Source: IMCC26077 sp964418325
GTDB lineage: Bacteria > Actinomycetota > Actinomycetes > Nanopelagicales > Nanopelagicaceae
Length of the DNA stretch: 9,885 nucleotides
NCBI GenBank assembly: GCA_964418325.1
Contig: CAYQLC010000035.1
Coordinates: 1 to 9,885 of the forward strand
Direction of reading: 5' to 3'
The position numbers were made by a program, and so were the translations under genes. Shown piece by piece: positions 1 through 5,863 of the stretch. The notes beneath the pieces were generated by a model. It did not search any database and was not told the DNA's origin. It saw nothing but the letters and a program-made list of their open reading frames with translations. The stretch's first letter is position 1, and every line of letters starts with the position of its first letter.

Positions 1-1
1 T

Positions 2-93
2 TGGCGGAGACGAGAGGATTTGAACCTCCGAACCATTTTCATGGTTACCTCATTAGCAGTGAGGCGCACTCGACCGGGCTATGCGACGTCTCC
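2..93 (-). tRNA. tRNA-Ser(GCU), CCA end encoded
   Basis: The reverse complement folds as a class II tRNA. The 7-bp acceptor stem GGAGACG/CGTCTCC pairs 87-93 with 6-12, followed by discriminator G (5) and an encoded CCA (2-4). The anticodon stem CCTCA/TGAGG encloses loop CTGCTAA, with anticodon GCU at 55-57, so it reads AGC/AGU serine codons. The long variable arm typical of tRNA-Ser is a 6-bp hairpin with a GAAA loop (31-46). The T arm carries GGTTCAAAT. The gene lies 26 bases downstream of the epimerase on the same strand and may be partly read through from it. Confidence 0.97.
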
Positions 94-106
94 AAGTGTT
101 GGGATA

Positions 107-112
107 AGTCTA
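107..112 (-). promoter_or_regulatory. Possible -10 element of the tRNA-Ser(GCU) gene
   Basis: The minus strand reads TAGACT here, fitting the TANNNT pattern of actinobacterial -10 boxes and ending 13 bases before the tRNA 5' end. No good -35 hexamer is seen at 16-18 bases spacing; a TTGGGT lies only 13 bases upstream. The tRNA could equally be co-transcribed with the epimerase. This is a weak call. Confidence 0.25.
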
Positions 113-119
113 CCCCCTA

Positions 120-983
120 TCAAATACCCAATTTCTTGCGGTCGATGAGGTGGACCGGGTGGTAGCCGTAGGCAGATATCCAATTCGAACAATCGGTAAG
201 CGCGCCATACCCTTGAATCTCGCGCACTACTTTTGTTTTTGGATGGAACTTAGCCAACATCTGACTCGTTGGATATGGAGCAGTGGTGTCAGGCGCGGTG
301 AAGTTATAAGTGTGTGAACCGGTGGAATTACCGGCAAGAATTGCCAGTATTCCCTGTGCAGCATCGCGCACATCGAGATAACCCCAAAGAATCTTCGCTG
401 CCACTGTAACGGTTTCTTCATCACCATCCCGCTGAGCAATTGCATGATCCTCGATGGCTTTCATCGTGTTACAGAATGGAAAACGCAACCCTACATATGC
501 AGTTTTCGAACGATTAGCCCACATGTCTGCGGTTCGTTCATTTACTTCCTTGCATAACGCATAACTCTCATAATGATGAAGTGGTAGTGACTCATCAAAG
601 GGCGCAAATTCTGGAGAAGTCCACGGACCCGACCAAGCAGTTCCATAAATAGAGAGTGAAGATGCATAAATAACGACTTTTACGTTATTTGCTGCAGCTT
701 TCGAAAAAACTTTATATGTACAGGTGACATTGTTATCAAATACTTCAAAATCTTGATCGTCAAAAGGTCGTGGAATAGACCCTAGATGCACTATCGCATC
801 AACTGTGAAATCAAGTGAATTTACAAATACATCGTCAGTTAACTCGCCAAGAACAAAATTCACTCCCGCAGGAATATCTCCACCCTTACGATCAGTAGCA
901 GTGACTTGATGACCAGCTGCCGCAAGAGTCTTCATAACCTCGGTACCTATTAGGCCGGTTGCGCCTGTGAGAAGTATCTTCAT
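120..983 (-). CDS. NAD(P)-dependent epimerase/dehydratase (extended SDR family)
   Basis: This is a 287-residue extended short-chain dehydrogenase/reductase. The N-terminal Rossmann nucleotide-binding motif GATGLIG is at residues 7-13. The active site shows the SDR Ser (ASSLSIYG, residues 107-114) and YALCK (Tyr141, Lys145). The segment GYLDVRDAAQG (201-211) is typical of UDP-sugar epimerase and uronate-dehydrogenase-like members. Length suits a single-domain cytosolic enzyme acting on a nucleotide sugar or sugar acid, but the substrate cannot be read from sequence. The ATG at 981-983 puts the Rossmann strand right at the N terminus. No clear Shine-Dalgarno sequence precedes it, and a promoter candidate (992-1020) would start transcription almost at the ATG, so the message may be leaderless. 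The gene lies between the hup terminator and tRNA-Ser with no functional partner beside it. Confidence 0.9.
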   Translation of the reverse strand: MKILLTGATGLIGTEVMKTLAAAGHQVTATDRKGGDIPAGVNFVLGELTDDVFVNSLDFTVDAIVHLGSIPRPFDDQDFEVFDNNVTCTYKVFSKAAANNVKVVIYASSLSIYGTAWSGPWTSPEFAPFDESLPLHHYESYALCKEVNERTADMWANRSKTAYVGLRFPFCNTMKAIEDHAIAQRDGDEETVTVAAKILWGYLDVRDAAQGILAILAGNSTGSHTYNFTAPDTTAPYPTSQMLAKFHPKTKVVREIQGYGALTDCSNWISAYGYHPVHLIDRKKLGI

Positions 984-991
984 AACTCGTG

Positions 992-1020
992 AGAGTACCA
1001 GCGTGTAACGAGGTAGTGAA
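992..1020 (-). promoter_or_regulatory. Promoter candidate for the epimerase, giving a leaderless mRNA
   Basis: On the minus strand, TTCACT (1015-1020) and TACTCT (992-997) are separated by exactly 17 bases. The -10 is preceded by TGG, fitting an extended -10 (TGn). The last -10 base is 8 bases from the ATG, so transcription would begin at or within a base or two of the start codon. This agrees with the absence of a Shine-Dalgarno sequence. The -35 box starts four bases after the U-tract of the hup terminator. Match to consensus is partial. Confidence 0.5.
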
Positions 1021-1023
1021 CAT

Positions 1024-1056
1024 AAAAAATCCCCCGCAGCTTTCTGCGAGGGATTT
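1024..1056 (-). terminator. Rho-independent terminator of hup
   Basis: A 13-bp stem (1027-1039 with 1044-1056) encloses a 4-base loop and is followed on the minus strand by six Ts (1024-1029). On the plus strand the stem has one C/A mismatch (1034/1049). In minus-strand RNA that position becomes a G-U wobble, so the helix is fully paired only in the hup direction. It starts 15 bases after the hup stop codon. Confidence 0.92.
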
Positions 1057-1071
1057 CTTACTTACTTCTGA

Positions 1072-1344
1072 TTAGTTCACTGCATCCTTGAAAGCCTTTG
1101 ATGGAGAAACTTTGATCTTCTTGCCGGCGGCAATCGTCATCGTCTCACCGGTACGAGGATTCCGTCCCTGGCGCGCTGGGCGGGATACGACCTCAAATGA
1201 GGCGAAGCCCGGGATGGCTACTTTGTCGCCCTTAACGAGTGCGGCTTGAATGGAATCAATGATTGCCTTGAGGACGTTATCGACCTGGCTGGCTGGCATC
1301 TTGGTCCGCTCTGCTGCTGCTGCGACGAGTTCACCTTTGTTCAT
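1072..1344 (-). CDS. hup: HU family DNA-binding nucleoid protein
   Basis: This 90-residue HU protein is a homodimeric histone-like factor that bends and compacts the chromosome. Visible features are the helical N terminus MNKGELVAAAAERTK, the family signature GFASFEV (residues 46-52), and the beta-arm tip RNPRTGE (61-67) with the intercalating Pro63. The basic C-terminal segment ends at residue 90, so the long Lys/Ala/Pro-rich tail of mycobacterial HupB and Streptomyces HupS is missing. An in-frame upstream ATG at 1369-1371 would add nine residues. The start at 1342-1344 is preferred because AAGGAG lies six bases before it and HU proteins normally begin with MNK. The gene is monocistronic, ending in a strong terminator. 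That and the strong ribosome binding site suggest high expression. Confidence 0.97.
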   Translation of the reverse strand: MNKGELVAAAAERTKMPASQVDNVLKAIIDSIQAALVKGDKVAIPGFASFEVVSRPARQGRNPRTGETMTIAAGKKIKVSPSKAFKDAVN

Positions 1345-1350
1345 GTATCT

Positions 1351-1356
1351 CTCCTT
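1351..1356 (-). promoter_or_regulatory. Ribosome binding site that decides the hup start
   Basis: AAGGAG on the minus strand lies six bases before the ATG at 1342-1344. It falls inside the reading frame of the longer alternative start at 1369-1371, which has no comparable site, so the shorter 90-residue protein is favoured. Confidence 0.85.
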
Positions 1357-1472
1357 GCTAGAAGATGGCAATGGCTTAATAGCGAGGTAGCCAGAAAGCC
1401 TTGACTTGAACCATAGCCCCAGAATCGGCCTAAATAGCGGAGATTCACCCCAGAGCCCGCTCGGGCGTGTTG

Positions 1473-1495
1473 AAAATGGCTGGTCGTAGCCTTTT
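1473..1495. terminator. Weak, possibly bidirectional terminator between the hydrolase gene and hup
   Basis: AAAA and GGCT (one bulged T between them) pair with AGCC and TTTT around a 6-base loop. The hairpin starts 8 bases beyond the hydrolase stop codon. The stem is short and the T run is only four bases in either direction, so any termination would be inefficient. The rest of the 1345-1503 gap must hold the hup promoter, but no convincing -35/-10 pair was found. Confidence 0.3.
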
Positions 1496-1503
1496 AGGAA
1501 CCC

Positions 1504-2472
1504 TCAGCCCTCTACAGGCCAGTTTCGCCCCATAAATTCAATGCTCCGATCCATCGCTTTGGGCCAACCAGCAGCCAGATTGTGGCCCTCACCCTTATAT
1601 ATATGGAGGGTCACATCCTTGCCCGCCGCCTTGAGCCCCTTAGTAGCAGCTCGCGCCCATCGAATCGGGCAACTCTTATCTCGATCACCGTGGTGGATCA
1701 TGATTGGTGCGCTCACCTGCGACCAATAATTCTTCGGTGAAACACTCGCCCAGAAGGTCGGATTATCTTCCGGCAACCCTACAAACTTCACGATCGGGTT
1801 GGCACGATCGGGGTTACCTCGCCCCCACTTGTTGAAGTTCTCGACGTAATTAGCGCTCGTTGGCGCAAAGAGCGTATAGGAGGAGAAAACTCCTTGCGCA
1901 CTCGTTGCTACAGCAACATTAAAACCAATGCCACCGCCCATCGATCGTCCTATGTAAGCAATCTTGTTCTTATCAAGCGTTCGAATTTTTGAATTCTTTA
2001 AGGCCAATCCAGCGTTGACGACATCCGCGCTGTAATCCATGCGAAACTTTAATTGGCTCTCTGGGTCATCATCACCAAAGGAATGATTTCGATAATCAGT
2101 ATGTAGGACAACAAAACCTCGTGATGCTAAGTAATCCTGCTCTCGGCGCATGCCTTGGCCGTTCTTATAAATTCGTGTATCGATATAGCCATGTCCTAAC
2201 ACCACACCAGGAAATGGGCCTTTACCTTTAGGCGTGTACAAAACTCCTGATACGCGTAGATCATCGCTTCGATAGGTAACCGAGTGTTTTGTGTATTTAC
2301 TAGTTTGGGTAAGCAACTTGATTAACTTTAAGTCTGAACCATTAAATGTCTTCTGCGAAAGCGCATCGAGCGTGACCTCCTGAGGAGTCAGCGCTTGTGC
2401 GGTGAGATTGGAAGTAGTTAGCGAAAAAAGCAGAGTTGATGCAAGCAGAACAATAAGTTTTCTACGCATCAT
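1504..2472 (-). CDS. Secreted alpha/beta hydrolase (dienelactone hydrolase / prolyl-oligopeptidase-like fold)
   Basis: This 322-residue alpha/beta hydrolase has an export signal: basic MMRRK, a hydrophobic stretch (about residues 6-19) and a signal peptidase I-type site after AQA (25-27). The mature part has an oxyanion-loop HGY (94-96), the nucleophile elbow GRSMGG with Ser177, the acid motif HGDRDKSCP with probable Asp265, and His297 in KGEGHN, giving a complete Ser-Asp-His triad in the expected order. It resembles the peptidase S9 / dienelactone hydrolase superfamily and probably cleaves an ester or peptide bond outside the membrane; the substrate is unknown. There is no lipobox Cys, so it should be soluble. 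Its start lies 10 bases after the aldehyde dehydrogenase stop codon, with no clear Shine-Dalgarno sequence, so co-transcription is likely. Two adjacent ATGs (2470-2472, 2467-2469) leave the exact start uncertain by one residue. Confidence 0.88.
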   Translation of the reverse strand: MMRRKLIVLLASTLLFSLTTSNLTAQALTPQEVTLDALSQKTFNGSDLKLIKLLTQTSKYTKHSVTYRSDDLRVSGVLYTPKGKGPFPGVVLGHGYIDTRIYKNGQGMRREQDYLASRGFVVLHTDYRNHSFGDDDPESQLKFRMDYSADVVNAGLALKNSKIRTLDKNKIAYIGRSMGGGIGFNVAVATSAQGVFSSYTLFAPTSANYVENFNKWGRGNPDRANPIVKFVGLPEDNPTFWASVSPKNYWSQVSAPIMIHHGDRDKSCPIRWARAATKGLKAAGKDVTLHIYKGEGHNLAAGWPKAMDRSIEFMGRNWPVEG

Positions 2473-2482
2473 TTTTTATTCA

Positions 2483-3877
2483 CTATTCGAAGCGTCGACT
2501 ACCTGCGCCTAAAGTGATAGTACGAATGAAGGAATAGAAAGCAAGTCCTTCTTTTCCTTGTTCGCGCTCGCCGTAGGAAGAATCCTTCGTTCCACCAACC
2601 GGCGCGTGGAAATCAAGACCTGCGGTAGGAGCATTTACCTTCACCATGCCGGTCTTCAACGATTGGGCAACTCGAATCGTTGCCTCGAGATCGCGACCAT
2701 GCACGCTGCCAGTAAGGCCAAAACGCACAGAATTAGCCCCGTCTATTGCCTCACCAACACTTTTTGCGCGAATAACTCCGGCGATTGGTCCAAAGGTTTC
2801 CTCTTGATTCAGTTGATCGTCAGGCCCAAGGTCGGCGATCAGAGTGGGTGAGTAGAACCAACCATCGCGATCAACTGGACCGCCGCCGGTGAGAACTTTT
2901 CCGCCACGGGCAATTGCACCTTTAGCCGCGTTCTCAACATCTGCACGCGCGCTGTCAGAGATCACTGGTCCAACAAGTACACCTTCCGTAGCAGGATCAT
3001 TAGGCGCCAACTTTTCGACGCCAGCAACAAGAGCGTCAGTGACTTCCTTGTATCGAGCATCATCGCCAACGATGATGATTCGACTTGTGGCCGTGCACTT
3101 TTGACCGGCATAACTCATAGATGCATTCGATAGATGAGCAACAGTCAACGCAAGATCTGCATCGGGAAGAACAATCGCAGGATTCTGTCCCCCCATCTCT
3201 GCTTGCACTGGCTTGCCACACTTCGCAGCTTGAGCCACGATCTGCGAACCCACTTCAGATGACCCGGTAAAAGAGATGACATCAGAAAACTCGATGATTG
3301 CCTGACCACATTCAGCGCCACCAACCAACACTTGGAATAAATCCTTTGGTAGCGATTGCGCAAAAACCTCTTCAATTAACTTAGCTACGCCGATTGCCAT
3401 TCCACTGGGCTTCATCACTACTGCATTACCAACGGCGAGCGCAGGAGCTGCCTTCCATACCGGAATCGCAATAGGGAAATTCCATGGCGTAATTAATCCA
3501 GCAACGCCATATGGTTCACGAACCGCCAAGAGATAACCTGGGGTGGTCGGCGGAATGACAGTTCCGATTGGATCAATTGCCGCTTGTGCGTTGTAATCCA
3601 AAATGGCAATCGCACGCGCCACTTCACCTTTCGCCTCAACAATTGGCTTTCCCACTTCGCGAGTGATGAGCGCAGCCATTTCAGCGCTTCGCGCACGAAG
3701 TCCTTCGGCGCAACCACGGAGTGCAGCAGCGCGAGCCATCGCATTCTCCGCCCACCCCTTCTGAGCAGCGCGGGCACGGAGTACTGCTGCTGCGACCTCG
3801 GCAGCGGTTAGCGCTGGCGCCTCTAGAACGACATCACTTGGTTTTTGTGGGCTGGTGCTGGTGATTACTCGACTCAT
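2483..3877 (-). CDS. NAD(P)-dependent aldehyde dehydrogenase
   Basis: This 464-residue cytosolic aldehyde dehydrogenase oxidises an aldehyde to its carboxylic acid. It has the full ALDH signature set: PWNFP (131-135, oxyanion Asn133), MKPS (Lys156), FTGSSEVG (203-210), general base Glu227 in EMGG, nucleophile Cys261 in GQKCTAT, and EETFGP (359-364). The C-terminal block GGTKDSSYGEREQG resembles alpha-ketoglutaric semialdehyde dehydrogenase-type enzymes, but the substrate is not certain. Gly159 stands where NAD-preferring enzymes have a Glu after MKPA or MKVA, so NADP use is possible. The gene is divergent from pepP and sits 10 bases upstream of the secreted hydrolase. Its ATG follows a -10-like TAATCT by only six bases with no Shine-Dalgarno sequence, so translation may be leaderless. 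Confidence 0.95.
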   Translation of the reverse strand: MSRVITSTSPQKPSDVVLEAPALTAAEVAAAVLRARAAQKGWAENAMARAAALRGCAEGLRARSAEMAALITREVGKPIVEAKGEVARAIAILDYNAQAAIDPIGTVIPPTTPGYLLAVREPYGVAGLITPWNFPIAIPVWKAAPALAVGNAVVMKPSGMAIGVAKLIEEVFAQSLPKDLFQVLVGGAECGQAIIEFSDVISFTGSSEVGSQIVAQAAKCGKPVQAEMGGQNPAIVLPDADLALTVAHLSNASMSYAGQKCTATSRIIIVGDDARYKEVTDALVAGVEKLAPNDPATEGVLVGPVISDSARADVENAAKGAIARGGKVLTGGGPVDRDGWFYSPTLIADLGPDDQLNQEETFGPIAGVIRAKSVGEAIDGANSVRFGLTGSVHGRDLEATIRVAQSLKTGMVKVNAPTAGLDFHAPVGGTKDSSYGEREQGKEGLAFYSFIRTITLGAGSRRFE

Positions 3878-3883
3878 GTGAGC

Positions 3884-3912
3884 AGATTAGCCAAGTTCGC
3901 ACCCCGAGATAA
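3884..3912 (-). promoter_or_regulatory. Promoter candidate for the aldehyde dehydrogenase (leaderless)
   Basis: On the minus strand, TTATCT (3907-3912) and TAATCT (3884-3889) are 17 bases apart. Transcription would begin at about the A of the ATG. The -10 fits TANNNT; the -35 is poor. The -35 lies within the left arm of the 3906-3937 inverted repeat. Confidence 0.4.
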
Positions 3913-3915
3913 ACT
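3887..3915 (+). promoter_or_regulatory. Promoter candidate for pepP
   Basis: TTAGCC (3887-3892) and TAAACT (3910-3915) are 17 bases apart. The predicted transcript would begin near 3922 and carry a leader of about 18 bases containing AGGAGG. The -35 overlaps the opposing aldehyde dehydrogenase -10 (3884-3889), so the two promoters could not both be occupied at once. Confidence 0.4.
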
Positions 3916-3937
3916 TGAGTTTTAGGAGGTTTATCTC
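3906..3937. repeat. Perfect 9-bp inverted repeat between the divergent genes, possible operator
   Basis: GAGATAAAC (3906-3914) and GTTTATCTC (3929-3937) are exact reverse complements separated by 14 bases. The left arm covers most of the proposed pepP -10 and the proposed aldehyde dehydrogenase -35. The right arm starts at the last base of the pepP Shine-Dalgarno sequence. Centre-to-centre spacing is about 23 bases, compatible with two half-sites on one DNA face. If transcribed from further upstream it could also form an RNA hairpin next to the ribosome binding site. No regulator gene is adjacent. Confidence 0.55.
3924..3929 (+). promoter_or_regulatory. Strong ribosome binding site of pepP
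   Basis: AGGAGG is the best Shine-Dalgarno sequence in the window, 10 bases before the ATG at 3940. It lies in the spacer of the 3906-3937 inverted repeat and its last G is the first base of the right arm. Confidence 0.85.
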
Positions 3938-3939
3938 AT

Positions 3940-5382
3940 ATGACTTTTGACGGCGAGAAACCAGTCACCACCTCCTACGACCTGCCAGTTTCAGAACCCT
4001 TGCGCCAGTTGATGCGCCGTGGCTGGGGTGAACTCGAGAGTGAAGGGGTCACGATCCATGAGGGCGCGCCCTGGTCGAAGGAACGTCGCGCCAAACTAAG
4101 CGCGCTCTTTCCCGGCACACGACTTCTCATTCCTGCCGGCCAATTTAAAGTTCGAAATAATGATTGTGATTATGCCTTCCGTGCTAACTCTGCATTTATC
4201 CATCTCACCGGAATGGTCGCCGGCGATATCGTTCCTGAATCCATCCTGCTCTTCGAGCCGACTTCTACTGGCCATGAGATAACGCTCTTCGTACATCCAA
4301 AAAATGATCGGAACCTTGAGAGTTTCTACCGCGACCGACGCCATGGTGAATTTTGGGTAGGTCGCTACCTTTCTCTCGCTGAAATTAAAAAGAAGTATCA
4401 AATCAACGCGCGAAATATCAAGGAACTTGATGAATTCTTACTTGCGAAGAAAGAGACCTTGTTACATCGTGGTGAAGATGCAAAACTCGATGCGGTAATT
4501 CCTGCCAACGAGAGCGATAACAAACTGACAATTGCGCTCTCAGAGCTCCGGCTCATTAAAGATCAATTCGAGATTGGTGAAATGCGTAAAGCCGTTAACG
4601 CTACGATCCGCGGTTTCACCGATGTAGTGAAATCTCTCCCAGAAGCGATGAATAACCCACGCGGTGAACGCGTGATTGATGGAACTTTCTACAAGCGTGC
4701 CCGAGTTGAAGGAAATGAATTGGGTTACAACACCATCGCCGCTGCAGGTGCACACGCCTGCGTGCTCCATTGGATTCGAAATGATGGTCCTGCCTTATCC
4801 GGTGATCTTTTGCTCTTGGACGCCGGTGTTGAAGTGGAAAGCCACTACACGGCAGATATCACACGCACCCTTCCTATTAATGGAAAATTTACGCCCGCAC
4901 AGCGAGAGATATACGAGATTGTTCTAGCCGCACAAGAAGCCGGAATTCGTGCCGTGCAGCCGGGAGCCAAGTATCGAGATATTAATAATGCATGTATGAA
5001 AGTTTTAGCTGAAGGTCTTGAGCGTTTGGGTGTACTCACCGTTAGCGCAGCAGAGTCACTCGATCCAGATGTCGGATTACACCGCAGATGGAGCGTGCAC
5101 GCATCGGGACACATGCTGGGTATTGATGTTCATGATTGTGCAAAAGCACGTAGCGATCAGTATCTTGATGGTGAGTTAGCAGTAGGACACGTCCTAACAG
5201 TTGAGCCGGGGCTCTACATCCAGCCTGACGATCTGCTCTTTCCCGAGGAATATCGCGGTATCGGAATCAGAATTGAAGATGATGTACTTGTCACTGAAGA
5301 AGGCTGTGAAGTTCTTAGCCGCGAACTTCCGCGCGATCCCGATTCACTTGAAGCGTGGATTGGCTCTCTTCAGAATTCATAG
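3940..5382 (+). CDS. pepP: Xaa-Pro aminopeptidase (aminopeptidase P, M24B)
   Basis: This 480-residue two-domain metallopeptidase removes the N-terminal residue from peptides with proline in second position, mainly in cytosolic peptide turnover. Residues from about 45 to 185 match the N-terminal creatinase/aminopeptidase P domain (NDCDYAFRANSAFIHLTG). The C-terminal pita-bread domain carries all five dinuclear metal ligands: Asp294 (LLDAG), Asp306 (TADITRT), His391 (SGHMLG), Glu422 (VEPGLY) and Glu446 (RIEDD). His277 (VLHW) and His398 (VHD) match the other active-site histidines. Length is normal for actinobacterial members. There is no signal peptide. It is the only plus-strand gene in the window, with the strongest Shine-Dalgarno sequence. 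Its last 68 bases overlap, antisense, the end of a small Cys-rich ORF; no terminator was seen after its stop. Confidence 0.96.
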   Translation: MTFDGEKPVTTSYDLPVSEPLRQLMRRGWGELESEGVTIHEGAPWSKERRAKLSALFPGTRLLIPAGQFKVRNNDCDYAFRANSAFIHLTGMVAGDIVPESILLFEPTSTGHEITLFVHPKNDRNLESFYRDRRHGEFWVGRYLSLAEIKKKYQINARNIKELDEFLLAKKETLLHRGEDAKLDAVIPANESDNKLTIALSELRLIKDQFEIGEMRKAVNATIRGFTDVVKSLPEAMNNPRGERVIDGTFYKRARVEGNELGYNTIAAAGAHACVLHWIRNDGPALSGDLLLLDAGVEVESHYTADITRTLPINGKFTPAQREIYEIVLAAQEAGIRAVQPGAKYRDINNACMKVLAEGLERLGVLTVSAAESLDPDVGLHRRWSVHASGHMLGIDVHDCAKARSDQYLDGELAVGHVLTVEPGLYIQPDDLLFPEEYRGIGIRIEDDVLVTEEGCEVLSRELPRDPDSLEAWIGSLQNS

Positions 5383-5518
5383 ATGTATTTGGCACAGGAC
5401 ACGGAGCCCCATCACAACAATTAGTTTTCATATGGCAATGCGGACATAACCAGCGAGTCGCGACTGGGTCGTAGGCGACGCCACAGAAATCACAGGGCAT
5501 CTGGTTATTTGCGCTCAC
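5315..5518 (-). CDS. Small Cys-rich, zinc-ribbon-like protein of unknown function
   Basis: This 67-residue ORF begins with GTG nine bases after the second crcB stop codon, as the apparent last gene of the sdh-crcB cluster. The N-terminal half has CDFC (Cys9, Cys12) and CPHC (Cys25, Cys28), a zinc-ribbon-like pair of CxxC knuckles 12 residues apart, then NCCDGAPC (Cys34, Cys35, Cys40). Such ordered Cys spacing is unlikely by chance, and this part lies outside pepP. The C-terminal 22 residues or so are hydrophilic and encoded antisense to the last 68 bases of pepP, so they look like run-on to the next stop. An in-frame ATG at 5498-5500 (MPCDFCG) is an alternative start. Neither start has a good Shine-Dalgarno sequence; coupling to crcB translation is possible. 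I do not recognise a named family. A metal-binding role is inferred from the cysteines only. Confidence 0.65.
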   Translation of the reverse strand: MSANNQMPCDFCGVAYDPVATRWLCPHCHMKTNCCDGAPCPVPNTSMNSEESQSTLQVNRDRAEVRG

Positions 5519-5527
5519 GGCTATATG

Positions 5528-5863
5528 TTAACTAGCGAAAGCCCGCCCAAGCCCTGCTGCGAGTATTCCTAAGATGAGTGTCGCGAAAAGATTGGCCAAA
5601 AACTTCCGTGGATAGAGCTGCTCTCGGTTTAGGTCAATAGCAAATGCTGACCAGGTGGTAAATGCTCCAGCAAACCCAATTCCCATAAAAGCAATTAGCG
5701 CATCCGAACTCTTCGACAAGAATCCCAAAAGAAAGGAGCCCACGATATTGACTAACAAAATCCCCAGGGGAAATGTGAATCTACGACGAAATATGTAATC
5801 GATGTAATAGCGAAGTGGTGCACCGATAAACGCTCCTAGACTGATCAACAACGCAATTTTCAT
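5528..5863 (-). CDS. crcB: Fluoride channel protein CrcB/Fluc, second of the pair
   Basis: This 111-residue, four-helix membrane protein belongs to the CrcB/Fluc family, which lets fluoride leave the cytoplasm as a dimer. Family marks are GAPLRY (14-19), PLGILLVNIVGSFLLG (32-47) with conserved Asn39, and GFAGAFTTWSAF (63-74). The usual motif is TTFS; here Trp71 replaces the first Phe of the 'Phe box', while Phe74 is kept. Its ATG overlaps the stop of the preceding crcB by four bases (ATGA), so the two are translationally coupled and probably form a heterodimer, as in other genomes with tandem crcB genes. Which member sits in which membrane orientation cannot be settled by eye. No fluoride riboswitch precedes the pair. 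Confidence 0.93.
   Translation of the reverse strand: MKIALLISLGAFIGAPLRYYIDYIFRRRFTFPLGILLVNIVGSFLLGFLSKSSDALIAFMGIGFAGAFTTWSAFAIDLNREQLYPRKFLANLFATLILGILAAGLGRAFAS

Noticed and set aside
1369..1371. Upstream ATG giving a 99-residue HU
   Set aside because: The strong AAGGAG site lies after it, and HU proteins normally begin at the internal MNK.
1401..1436. Plus-strand TTGACT (1401-1406) with TAAATA (1431-1436) as a promoter
   Set aside because: Spacing is 24 bases, far from 16-18, and it would transcribe antisense into the hydrolase with no plus-strand gene downstream.
1455..1466. GCCCG/CGGGC palindrome upstream of hup
   Set aside because: It leaves only two loop bases for the full stem, or a 4-bp stem with a 4-base loop, and no T run follows on either strand.
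4096..4401. 101-codon minus-strand open frame inside pepP
   Set aside because: Antisense shadow of a well-conserved gene, with no recognisable motif or ribosome binding site.
5383..5527. Terminator between the convergent pepP and sdh-crcB transcripts
   Set aside because: No hairpin followed by a T run was found on either strand. The interval is mostly filled by the small Cys-rich ORF.
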